A stretch of DNA of 64,000 nucleotides from Agromyces hippuratus. GTDB taxonomy: Bacteria; Actinomycetota; Actinomycetes; Actinomycetales; Microbacteriaceae. The notes below the pieces were generated by a model. It ran no database searches. It was not told where the DNA came from and worked only from the letters and a program-made list of their open reading frames with translations. The stretch is from NCBI RefSeq assembly GCF_013410355.1, contig NZ_JACCFI010000001.1:3348001-3412000 (forward strand). Direction: 5' to 3'. Positions 1 through 8,008 of the stretch are shown here, piece after piece (the first letter of the stretch is position 1; each line of letters starts with the position of its first letter). Both the position numbers and the translations under genes were made by a program.

Positions 1-1170
1 ACCGATCAGGCCGCCGCGGCACTCGACAGGGTCGTCTCGGGCAGGGACGAGGCCATCGACCGGCTGGACACGATCATCGCCGAACTCGCCGCCGGCGACG
101 ACGAGGTCCAGCAGGACTTCGCGGACCGCCTCACGGAGGTGCGCGACTTCATCCTCGACAACTGGGTCTCCCAAGACCTGGCACTGACGTTCGCCGCCAT
201 TCAGGAGGATGTCGACATCATCGCCGCCGAACTGGACAACCCCGACAGTCGTGTGAGCGTCATCCTGCGCTCGGTCGAGAACGGGGGAGTCCAGCGGGAC
301 CTCGGCGAGGTGCGGGCCGCCGCGGGGCAGCTGCGCTCGGGCGCTGACGAATTGTCCTCCGGCCTCGTGAAGCTCAGCGACGGCGCGAGCCGGCTCGCGG
401 CGGGTACTCCGATCCTGGCGGCGGGCACCGACCAACTGGCCGGTGCGGTCGAGCAGGGCCTGCAGTTCATCCCGTCCTGGGACAACGAGGAGCAGGGCAA
501 CTTCATCAAGGCGCTCGCCGATCCCGTCGCGCTCGAGGAGGTGACCAACAACGAGGCCAAGACCTTCGCGTACGGCTTCGCACCGTTCTTCATGGGCCTC
601 GGCCTGTTCGTCGGTTCGCTCATCGCGTGGATGCTCTTCACACCGCTGCAGGCGCGACCGCTGGCGCAGGGCCTCGGGTCGTTCCGCGTGGTGCTCGCCT
701 CCTACGCGCCGACGCTGTTCGTCGGCATCCTGCAGGCGCTCATCCTCTTCCTGGTCCTGTACTTCGGCCTCGGGCTGCATCCCGTTCATGCAGGAGGAAC
801 GCTCGCGTTCATGTTCCTGATGGTCGCGATGTTCCTGGCGCTGATACAGATGTTCAACGCATTGTTCGGTCCCGCCGTCGGCAGGGTGGCGACGCTCGTG
901 TTCCTCATGATCATGCTGACGTCGGCCGGGGGAATCTACCCCGTTCCGGTCACCTCGGTGCCGTTCCAGTACCTGCACTGGATCGACCCGATGACCTTCA
1001 CCGTGACGGGACTTCGGCAGCTGATCGTCGGCGGGGTCGACTCCAGGCTGTGGACATCGGTCGTCGTGATCGTGGTGCTCACGGTCGCCTTCCTCGCCGT
1101 CTCGACGTGGGCAGCCCGCCGGAACCGTCAGTACAACATGGACCGCCTCTATCCACCGGTCGAGGTCTAG
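1..1170 (+). CDS. YhgE/Pip-type membrane protein, C-terminal part (5' end outside window)
   Basis: The reading frame is open from base 1 and ends at TAG 1168-1170, so about 389 C-terminal residues are visible and the start lies upstream. The first ~150 residues are a polar, heptad-like region with repeated Ala/Leu/Gly-Ala patterns (for example LRSGADELSSGL and LAAGTPILAAGTDQLAGAV), as seen between the membrane parts of YhgE/Pip proteins. About six hydrophobic segments follow from roughly residue 190, in the pattern of an ABC-2-type permease domain. Members of the family are polytopic envelope proteins, some serving as phage receptors or secretion-associated proteins; no substrate can be read here. 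The stop lies 69 bp before glutamate decarboxylase, so the two may be co-transcribed. An MMPL-like assignment is the main alternative. Confidence 0.75.
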   Translation, partial: TDQAAAALDRVVSGRDEAIDRLDTIIAELAAGDDEVQQDFADRLTEVRDFILDNWVSQDLALTFAAIQEDVDIIAAELDNPDSRVSVILRSVENGGVQRDLGEVRAAAGQLRSGADELSSGLVKLSDGASRLAAGTPILAAGTDQLAGAVEQGLQFIPSWDNEEQGNFIKALADPVALEEVTNNEAKTFAYGFAPFFMGLGLFVGSLIAWMLFTPLQARPLAQGLGSFRVVLASYAPTLFVGILQALILFLVLYFGLGLHPVHAGGTLAFMFLMVAMFLALIQMFNALFGPAVGRVATLVFLMIMLTSAGGIYPVPVTSVPFQYLHWIDPMTFTVTGLRQLIVGGVDSRLWTSVVVIVVLTVAFLAVSTWAARRNRQYNMDRLYPPVEV

Positions 1171-1239
1171 GAGGGCCATCAGCACGAGCAGTTCAGCCGC
1201 ACATCACCACACGTTGCACACGCAAGATCAGGAGCGAAA

Positions 1240-2649
1240 GTGACTATCAACACCAGCAAGGCACGCCAGACCACGAACGTCGACCCCACGATCAGTGTGA
1301 ACCCGGTCTTCGTCCGCCCCGGTGAGGCGACCGAGTTCGACAAGTTCGTGATGCCCGAGCAGCCCAGCCTGCCTGAGACCGCCTACCAGATCGTCCACGA
1401 CGAGGCGATCCTCGACGGGAACTCACGGTTGAACCTGGCGACGTTCGTCTCGACGTGGATGGACGATGAGGCCAAGAAGCTCTATGCCGAAGCCGCCGAC
1501 AAGAACATGATCGACAAGGACGAGTACCCCGCCACCGCGGCGATCGAGGATCGATGCTGGCGGATGCTCGCCGACCTCTGGCACGTGCCCGACACGAGCG
1601 ACACGATCGGAACCTCGACGATCGGGTCGTCGGAGGCGTGCATGCTCGGCGGCCTGGCGCTCAAGCGCCTGTGGCAGCAGAAGCGCAAGGCTGAGGGCAA
1701 GTCGACCGAGAAGCCCAACCTGATCATGTCGGCGGCCGTGCAGGTCGTCTGGGAGAAGTTCTGCAACTACTGGGACATCGAGCCCCGATACGTCCCCGTC
1801 ACCCCCGAGCACATGGTGCTCGACGGGTTCGAGCTGGAGAAGTACGTGGACGCGAACACGATCGGCGTCGTCGCCATCCTCGGCCAGACCTTCACGGGCG
1901 CCTACGAGCCGGTCGAGGCCATCGCCGCGAAGCTCGACGAGATCCAGGCGAACACGGGTCTCGACGTCAAGATCCATGTAGACGGGGCATCCGGCGCCAT
2001 GGTCGCGCCGTTCTGCCAGCCCGACCTGAAGTGGGACTTCCAGATCGACCGCGTGAACTCGATCAGCACGTCGGGTCACAAGTACGGACTCGTCTATCCC
2101 GGTGTCGGATGGGTCATCTGGCGCAACACCGCCGTGCTGCCCGAGAGCATGATCTTCCACGTCAGCTATCTCGGGGGCGACATGCCGACGCTGGCACTGA
2201 ACTTCTCCCGGCCGGGCGCGCAGGTGCTGCTGCAGTACTACCAGTTCCTGCGTCTGGGGCGCGAGGGATACAGGGCGGTGCAGCAGAACTCGATCGACGT
2301 CGCGACGTACCTCTCTTCTGAGATCGCAAAGATGGGTCCCTTCGAGCTCGTGAGCAAGGGCGACACCATTCCGGTGTTCGCCTGGGTGCTGAAGGACGGC
2401 TACACCGACACGTGGAGCCTCTACGACCTCGCCGACCGCCTGCGGATGAAGGGCTGGCTCGTGCCTGCGTATCCCATGGCGGACGACATGTCGGACGTCG
2501 TGCTGCAGCGGATCGTCGTCAAGGTCGGGCTCAGCCGCGACCTGGCGTCCGCGCTCCTGTCGGACATCAAGGGCGAGGTGGCGTTCCTCGAATCGCTGCA
2601 GTCCCCGCTTCCCCGCGAGGCGAGCAGCGGATCCCACTTCCATCACTGA
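1240..2649 (+). CDS. gadB: Glutamate decarboxylase
   Basis: PLP-dependent decarboxylation of L-glutamate to GABA, consuming a cytoplasmic proton; the classical role is acid resistance. The 469-residue length is normal for bacterial GadA/GadB. The PLP lysine is K281 in STSGHKYG, and the cofactor-pairing Asp is D248 in HVDGASG. The N-terminal sequence NPVFVRPGE...FDKFVMPE and the pattern LNLATFVSTWMDDEA are typical of GAD. The GTG start at 1240 is supported by AGGAG about 6 nt upstream. The C-terminus ends in SGSHFHH; the His-rich end recalls GAD tails that close the active site at neutral pH. No GadC glutamate/GABA antiporter is adjacent, although several membrane proteins surround the gene. 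A hairpin follows the stop. Confidence 0.96.
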   Translation: MTINTSKARQTTNVDPTISVNPVFVRPGEATEFDKFVMPEQPSLPETAYQIVHDEAILDGNSRLNLATFVSTWMDDEAKKLYAEAADKNMIDKDEYPATAAIEDRCWRMLADLWHVPDTSDTIGTSTIGSSEACMLGGLALKRLWQQKRKAEGKSTEKPNLIMSAAVQVVWEKFCNYWDIEPRYVPVTPEHMVLDGFELEKYVDANTIGVVAILGQTFTGAYEPVEAIAAKLDEIQANTGLDVKIHVDGASGAMVAPFCQPDLKWDFQIDRVNSISTSGHKYGLVYPGVGWVIWRNTAVLPESMIFHVSYLGGDMPTLALNFSRPGAQVLLQYYQFLRLGREGYRAVQQNSIDVATYLSSEIAKMGPFELVSKGDTIPVFAWVLKDGYTDTWSLYDLADRLRMKGWLVPAYPMADDMSDVVLQRIVVKVGLSRDLASALLSDIKGEVAFLESLQSPLPREASSGSHFHH

Positions 2650-2663
2650 TCGGCATCCGCTGC

Positions 2664-2691
2664 GGGGAGGCGTCGCTGCGACGTCCTCCCC
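2664..2691 (+). terminator. Hairpin after gadB, probable intrinsic terminator
   Basis: GGGGAGGCGTCG (2664-2675) pairs with CGACGTCCTCCCC (2679-2691) across a CTG loop, with one bulged base. It starts 14 bp after the gadB stop. There is no T-tract, as is common in high-GC actinobacteria. It may attenuate rather than fully stop read-through into the next gene. Confidence 0.6.
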
Positions 2692-2742
2692 GTTGCGGTC
2701 CGCCGGGATCGACCCTGCATGAGAGAGGTGGAGCACGCGGCC

Positions 2743-3453
2743 ATGAGTGCGGCAGCCACGAACATCGAACACCACCGGAAGTCCTTCCTCATCCCCACGG
2801 TGACGAAGCAGTGCTGGGGCTTCATGATCGGCTCCGCCTTCTTCGCACTCGGATCCGCCCCGGGCTTGAGCGAATCCCTCGGCACCGCGGGCGCCAACCT
2901 GCTGTTCTTCGTCGGCGCGTGGTTCTTTACCACGGCCGGCCTGATCCAGCTGTTCCTCAGCGGAGCGATCGCGGTCCCGGTGTCGTACGCGCCGGGGCGA
3001 ATGGTGCGCGCCGAATGGCTCGCGGCCGCGACGCAGTCGTTCGGCACGCTCATGTTCAACGTGAGCACCACTGCGGCGCTGTACGCGAAGTCAATCTCCG
3101 CCCAGGAGCACTTCGTCTGGAACCCCGACGCCGGCGGCTCGGTCGCGTTCCTCGTGAGCGGCGTGCTCGCCTTCATCGCCTACGCGCGCGTCGCGCGACT
3201 CTGGGACATCGGGCGTGCGGCGTGGTGGTCGGTGCTCATCAACTTCATCGGATGCGTCGCCTTCGGCGTCTCAGCCGTCGGTGCCTACATCCTGCCGAGT
3301 GGAAGCGCCATCAGCGGGTCGCTCGCGAACAGCGGCACGTTCATCGGGGCGATCTGCTTCCTGCTCGCGTCCCTCGTCGTGCTGCCGCAGTGGAACCGCT
3401 CGAAGGACCGGCACGCTCGGGCAGGCGGAGGGTTCTCGCCCGTCATCCAATGA
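2743..3453 (+). CDS. Predicted multi-pass membrane protein (possibly YrhK-like)
   Basis: A 236-residue protein with about six hydrophobic segments (near residues 25-45, 50-75, 85-110, 130-150, 165-190 and 200-220) and a basic C-terminus. Its function cannot be read from the sequence. The local pattern WWSVLINFIGCVAFGVSAVG and the repeated FFVGAWFF-type helix resemble small YrhK-like membrane proteins, but I hold that assignment weakly. I choose ATG 2743 over ATG 2719 because GAGAGGTGGAG lies about 10 nt before it. It sits between gadB and two further membrane proteins on the same strand, which suggests a shared stress-related role, for example in proton, GABA or osmolyte balance. That role is inference only. 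Confidence 0.7.
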   Translation: MSAAATNIEHHRKSFLIPTVTKQCWGFMIGSAFFALGSAPGLSESLGTAGANLLFFVGAWFFTTAGLIQLFLSGAIAVPVSYAPGRMVRAEWLAAATQSFGTLMFNVSTTAALYAKSISAQEHFVWNPDAGGSVAFLVSGVLAFIAYARVARLWDIGRAAWWSVLINFIGCVAFGVSAVGAYILPSGSAISGSLANSGTFIGAICFLLASLVVLPQWNRSKDRHARAGGGFSPVIQ

Positions 3454-3495
3454 ATCGAAGCTCGCTCGTGTGCCGGCGGAATAGGGGGAGATGCC

Positions 3496-4608
3496 ATGTC
3501 GAACGACCAGATCCTGTACCCGGCGGGTACTGACGTGCACGGAGGTCCGGTGCTCGCCGCCACGGCGCCTCGAACCGCCCGGCGGCTGCGGGGCATGGAC
3601 GACGAGTCCTTCGCGCTGACCGTGGGTGCGGTCGTCTTCGCGGTGACGGCGGTGGTCGCGGGGTTCGTGTTCTGGGGGCGCGAACTCCCCATCGACGGGC
3701 GAGGGTCGTTGGGCGACTTCACGGCGATCGCGAGCGCCATCGCCGCCTCGATCGCGTTCGCCGTCGCTCGATCGGTACCGCGTCATCGCAACCGGCCACC
3801 GGTGCCGAGCGCCCGCCGAGAGCGCTACCACTGGTTCGACCTCGTGGCGCTCTCCCTCGCGCACGGTGCCGTCGCCCTGCTCGGATGGATCGGCATCGCG
3901 ACCGTCATGGAGCACAGCTTCATCGGTGCGACCGTCTACGCCTCGCCCGCGATCATGATCGCTTCGGCGGCGACGGCACTGTCCGCCTACCTCGCCGTGC
4001 TCAGCGGGGTGAACCTCTCGCCACGCCAGCTCTCGCTCGTGCTGGCGGTGTTCCTCGTCGTCGGCATGACCACGGCGATGCTGAGCTCCACCGACCCGCT
4101 GTGGTGGCAGATGAACCTCTCTGCACTCGGCATCACGCACGACATCTCGTCGCTCACGTTCAATCTCACGCTGATCGTGTCGGGTGTCATCATCACGACG
4201 ATCGCCCGGCTCGGCACGGCGACGCTGCCGTCGTACACCACGGCTCAGCGTCGACGACGGACCGCGGTCCGGGTGCTGTTCGTGCTCCTCGGCGTGCTCC
4301 TGGCCTGCGTCGGCATCTTCCCCGTCGATCGGTTCTTCCTCCTGCACAACACGGTCGCCACCGGAATGACCGTCGCCTTCGCCGCCTTGGTCATCGGCCT
4401 GCCCTGGCTCGTCCCGAGCATGCCGAAGGCCTTCGTCGTGCTCGGTTTCGTCTACGTCGGGGTGGTCATCGTGCTTGCGGTGCTCTTCGCAGCCGGCGTC
4501 TACAACCTCACCGCCGTCGAGCTCGTGTCGTCGCTCCTGATCTTCAGCTGGATCATCCTCTTCCTGCGCAACGTCCAGACGAACGCCCAGCTCGAGGAGT
4601 CGCACTGA
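3496..4608 (+). CDS. Polytopic membrane protein, DUF998-like
   Basis: A 370-residue protein with about ten hydrophobic segments starting near residue 35. The segment GIFPVDRFFLLHNTVATGM (about residues 273-291), with an FP-x-D...H arrangement in a short loop, resembles the DUF998 signature, so that family is my best guess. The ATG at 3496 is preceded by GGGGGAG at 3484-3490. The stop overlaps the start of the next gene by one base (TGATG), which implies translational coupling with the GAP-family protein. No catalytic residues are evident; a transporter or sensor role is possible. Confidence 0.7.
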   Translation: MSNDQILYPAGTDVHGGPVLAATAPRTARRLRGMDDESFALTVGAVVFAVTAVVAGFVFWGRELPIDGRGSLGDFTAIASAIAASIAFAVARSVPRHRNRPPVPSARRERYHWFDLVALSLAHGAVALLGWIGIATVMEHSFIGATVYASPAIMIASAATALSAYLAVLSGVNLSPRQLSLVLAVFLVVGMTTAMLSSTDPLWWQMNLSALGITHDISSLTFNLTLIVSGVIITTIARLGTATLPSYTTAQRRRRTAVRVLFVLLGVLLACVGIFPVDRFFLLHNTVATGMTVAFAALVIGLPWLVPSMPKAFVVLGFVYVGVVIVLAVLFAAGVYNLTAVELVSSLLIFSWIILFLRNVQTNAQLEESH

Positions 4609-5279
4609 TGCTCCCCGTACTCGCAGACCTGCTCACGCTCGGAATCGCGATCGCGATCAGCCCGCTCGCGATCGTCGCCGTCATCCTGATGGCGACCGCC
4701 GGGAAGGGCCGCACGAACGGCACCGCATTCATCCTCGGTTGCTACACCTTCGCCATCGTGTTCATCGGCATTCTCGTGATCATCGGGCGTGCCACCGGCA
4801 CGGACGAGCCCGACAGCGGACCGCACATCACGATCGACGTCATCGAGATCATCCTCGGCGCGGGCCTGCTCGTGCTCGCGCTCATGCAATGGCGCCATCG
4901 ATCGGAGCCCGGCACGCCCAAGTGGATGGACAGCCTCGACGGGTTGACGCTGTGGAAGGCGTTCTTCGTCGGCATCCTGATCTCGGGTCCGCTCTCGCCG
5001 AAGGACTTGCCCCTGCTCGCCGCGGCCGGCGGACGGATCTCGCAGGCGGCCCTCCCCATCGAGGAGGTCGTCGGCGTCATCCTCATCTTCGGCGTCATCG
5101 GGGTCGCCGCCGTCGCGATCCCATGGCTGTTCAGCGTCATCTCGCCTAGCACCGTGGAGGCACGGCTCACGGGCCCCCGCACCTGGCTCGTCTCGAACCA
5201 TGCCGTGATCATGACCGTGTTGTTCGTCGTCCTCGGTTTCAAGCTGATCGGCTCGGGCGTGGCCGATCTCGCAGGCTGA
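4608..5279 (+). CDS. GAP-family (Sap, sulfolipid-addressing-like) membrane protein
   Basis: A 223-residue, six-helix protein. The N-terminus, with LGIAIAISPLAIVAVILMATAG and then the polar loop GKGRTNG, together with the central ISGPLSPKDLPLLAAAG, matches the GAP/Sap family, whose mycobacterial members help move glycolipids across the membrane. The family is related to the LysE superfamily. The start overlaps the upstream stop by one base and has GAGGAGT as ribosome-binding site inside the upstream gene. A lipid or small-molecule export role is inferred from the family; the substrate is unknown. Confidence 0.8.
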   Translation: MLPVLADLLTLGIAIAISPLAIVAVILMATAGKGRTNGTAFILGCYTFAIVFIGILVIIGRATGTDEPDSGPHITIDVIEIILGAGLLVLALMQWRHRSEPGTPKWMDSLDGLTLWKAFFVGILISGPLSPKDLPLLAAAGGRISQAALPIEEVVGVILIFGVIGVAAVAIPWLFSVISPSTVEARLTGPRTWLVSNHAVIMTVLFVVLGFKLIGSGVADLAG

Positions 5280-5354
5280 GACGCGCGCCATGCCGAGCGG
5301 CGCGCGGTCGAGGCATCCCGCGCTGTGGAGATCGAGACAGAGGGGAGAGACCGG

Positions 5355-7088
5355 ATGCCGGTAGAACTGCTGGTCGTCGTCATCGCGGGCGTCTTCGTGG
5401 TCGTCTTCGCGAACTCGCTCTCGAAGCGAACCGGGGTCGCCGGTCCGCTCATCCTCCTGGCAGTGGGCGTGGCGGTCAGCCTGATCCCGGCGGTTTCGGC
5501 GGTCTCGATCCCACCGGCTCTGATCCTGACGGGAGTGCTGCCGCCGCTGCTCTTCTCCGCGGCGGTGTCGGCGCCCGCCATCGAGTTCCGCCGCGACTTC
5601 AGCGCGATCAGCGGCCTCTCCGTGCTGCTCGTCATCATCAGTTCGCTCGTGCTCGGGTGCTTCTTCTTCTGGGCGATTCCCGAGATCGGCTTTCCGCTCG
5701 CAGTGGCGCTCGGAGCGATCCTGAGCCCGACGGACGCGGTCGCCACTTCGATCGTGCGCAAGCTCGGCGTGCCCCGTCGCGTCGTGACGGTGCTGGAGGG
5801 GGAGAGCCTCCTGAACGACGCCACGGCGCTCGTGCTGCTTCGCACGGCGATCGTCGCCGCGGCATCCGGATTCTCGCTGCTGACCACCCTCGGCTCCCTC
5901 GCGTGGGCCGTCGTCTCGGCGATCGTGATCGGAACGCTCGCCGGACTCGTCGCCCTGCGGCTGCGGGCCTGGACCACGAGTGCGACGGCCAACACGGCGC
6001 TGGGTCTCACCGTTCCGTACCTGGCATTCCTGCCCACCGAGGCCGTCGGCGGTTCGGGCCTCGTCGCTGCGGTCGCTGCGGGCGTGGTCTGCGGCCAGGG
6101 GGCGGTGAGGTGGCTCACCCCCGAGCAACGCATCTCCGACAAGCTCAACTGGCGCACCATCGCGTTCCTCCTCGAGGGCGCGGTCTTCCTCGTGATGGGG
6201 CTCCAGCTCTACGGCATCGTGCAGAACAACCTCGCCGCAGACGAGGGACTCCTCCGCGGCATCTGGATCGCCGCGCTCGCCTTCGTCATCCTCGTGGTCG
6301 TACGGGCCGCGTACGTCATCCCGATGCTCAGCGCACATTCCGCGCGCGTGAAACGCTCGGTGCGGAGCCAGCTCGATGCGAGCGCCACGAGCATCACGAA
6401 GCCAGCGGATGCTGCGGCGAATCGGCACCGTCGCCTGTCATCGCTGCCCGGGGCCGCTGCGGCAGCCGAGCGGAAGCGGAGCCCGAAGCGGATCGGGCGG
6501 ATGCGCGCCGATATCGACTACTTCGACGCCTCGCCGCTCACGTGGAAGCACAACACGATCATCATCTGGGCGGGAATGCGCGGCGCGGTCACCCTGGCCG
6601 CCGCCCAGACGCTGCCGGACGACGCTCCGAACCGGGACCTCCTCGTCTTCATCGCCTTCCTCGTCGCCGCGGGGAGCCTGCTGCTGCAGGGCCTGACGCT
6701 GCCCGCGCTCGCGCGCCTGCTGCGCCTGCGCTCGGCGGGGGAGGGAGGGCTGCCTCGCGCTGAGATCCGCGTGATCGACAGCGAGCTGCGAGCCGCCGCA
6801 GAGGGCGCGATCGCCGGAGGAACGCTGCTGCGCCCCGATCGGACCAGGTTCGCGCACGAGCTCTACTCGCTGCCGCGATCCCGATTCGTCGCACCGCTCG
6901 ATCCCACGGACGCGCAGTGCGGGTCGGACGCCCTCGAGTTCGAGCTCGCGCTGGTCCGGGTGATGCGCGCCCGACTCCACGAGCTCGGCCGATCCGGGCG
7001 GCACAGCACGAGTGCGCTCCGCTATGTGCTGGACGAGCTCGATGCCTACGAGATCAGTGTGAAACTCCACCTCGAAAGCGAGAAGTGA
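5355..7088 (+). CDS. CPA1-family Na+/H+ antiporter
   Basis: Monovalent cation/proton exchange across the cytoplasmic membrane. The protein has 577 residues, with about 12 membrane helices in the first ~430. The family signature is intact: ILSPTDAVATS is followed by GESLLNDATALVL, placing the ion-binding Asn-Asp pair at N154-D155. A helix containing the arginine-rich segment KHNTIIIWAGMRGAVTLA lies near residues 395-415. The last ~115 residues are soluble, as in NhaP/YjcE-type members. I start at ATG 5355 because AGGGGAGA lies at 5341-5348; the GTG at 5325 has no such site. With gadB upstream, a role in pH homeostasis is reasonable. Confidence 0.93.
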   Translation: MPVELLVVVIAGVFVVVFANSLSKRTGVAGPLILLAVGVAVSLIPAVSAVSIPPALILTGVLPPLLFSAAVSAPAIEFRRDFSAISGLSVLLVIISSLVLGCFFFWAIPEIGFPLAVALGAILSPTDAVATSIVRKLGVPRRVVTVLEGESLLNDATALVLLRTAIVAAASGFSLLTTLGSLAWAVVSAIVIGTLAGLVALRLRAWTTSATANTALGLTVPYLAFLPTEAVGGSGLVAAVAAGVVCGQGAVRWLTPEQRISDKLNWRTIAFLLEGAVFLVMGLQLYGIVQNNLAADEGLLRGIWIAALAFVILVVVRAAYVIPMLSAHSARVKRSVRSQLDASATSITKPADAAANRHRRLSSLPGAAAAAERKRSPKRIGRMRADIDYFDASPLTWKHNTIIIWAGMRGAVTLAAAQTLPDDAPNRDLLVFIAFLVAAGSLLLQGLTLPALARLLRLRSAGEGGLPRAEIRVIDSELRAAAEGAIAGGTLLRPDRTRFAHELYSLPRSRFVAPLDPTDAQCGSDALEFELALVRVMRARLHELGRSGRHSTSALRYVLDELDAYEISVKLHLESEK

Positions 7089-7090
7089 TC

Positions 7091-8008
7091 ATGGAACCGG
7101 ACTCGTCCCCGCTCATCGGCTTCGGGATCGGACTCGCGGTCGTGTCGGCGGCGGCGCTCTCGATCGGCAACCTGTTGCAGGCGCGCGGCGTGCGCGTGAT
7201 GGAGGCGGACGCGGCTCGAGGGGTCGACGGATCGAAGGCGATCGATCTCGTGCGCAACCGCGCGTGGCTGCTCGGCGCGCTCATGCTGATCGTGGCCATC
7301 CTGCTGCAGATGGGCAGCCTCACCTTCGCACCGCTCATGATCGTGCAGCCGATCGGCGTCGCTGCTCTCGTCTTCACGGCACTGCTGACGGCGATCGTGA
7401 TGAAGCGGGCACCGTCGGCCCGGATCGTGCGTGCGATCGCGACCTGCGTGCTGGGGGTCGCGGCCTTCGTCACCGTCGCGGCACTCGTGAGCACCCAGCA
7501 CCCCATCACGGATGTGCAGCTCATCGCGGTGCTCGTGGTGCTCGTCAGCGTGCTGCTGGCGACGGCGCTCGTGCTCGTCGTCGGTCGGAACCGGCCGACG
7601 CCCCCCGTCTTCTGGGTGCTGCTCGGCGGGGTGTACTCGGCGTTCGTCGCGACGCTCGGCAAGACGGTGATCCTGCGGGTGCAGACGGCACTCGCGTCGC
7701 GGGAGTTCTCGTTCGACGTGACGAACCTGCTCACGATCGGCTGCATCATCGGCATCGGCGTCGCAGGGGCGCTCTCGATCTACTTCGTGCAGCGCGCGCA
7801 CGCCTCCAATCGCCCCGAGGTCGTCGTCGCCGGACTCACCGTCGTCGACCCGGCGGTCGCTGTCGTACTCGGCATCACGATCCTCGGCGAGGCCAGCGCT
7901 GCGCCGGCGTGGGCGATCGTCGCGTTCGTCGTCGCCGGTGCGGTGTCGATCGGAGGGGTCTTCGCCCTGTCTCGAGCCGAGTCGCGTGATGTCGTCCTCG
8001 CCGGCTGA
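7091..8008 (+). CDS. EamA/NIPA-like DMT membrane protein
   Basis: A 305-residue protein with about nine to ten hydrophobic segments. The N-terminal helix (LAVVSAAALSIGNLLQARGV) and the pattern LTFAPLMIVQPIGVAALVFTALLT are those of DMT-superfamily proteins of the NIPA/EamA type, which includes Mg2+ carriers and metabolite exporters. The substrate is not predictable. The frame also permits a GTG start at 7085 that overlaps the antiporter stop (GTGA); ATG 7091 is my choice but the two are close. It continues the envelope and ion-transport run on the plus strand. Confidence 0.8.
   Translation: MEPDSSPLIGFGIGLAVVSAAALSIGNLLQARGVRVMEADAARGVDGSKAIDLVRNRAWLLGALMLIVAILLQMGSLTFAPLMIVQPIGVAALVFTALLTAIVMKRAPSARIVRAIATCVLGVAAFVTVAALVSTQHPITDVQLIAVLVVLVSVLLATALVLVVGRNRPTPPVFWVLLGGVYSAFVATLGKTVILRVQTALASREFSFDVTNLLTIGCIIGIGVAGALSIYFVQRAHASNRPEVVVAGLTVVDPAVAVVLGITILGEASAAPAWAIVAFVVAGAVSIGGVFALSRAESRDVVLAG

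Noticed and set aside
139..1170. Start of the first membrane protein at ATG 139
   Set aside because: The same frame is open back to base 1 with continuing heptad-type sequence, so the gene is truncated by the window edge.
4500..6428. A 642-codon minus-strand frame opposite the GAP and antiporter genes
   Set aside because: Asp/Arg/Glu/His-rich shadow composition and no start or domain support.
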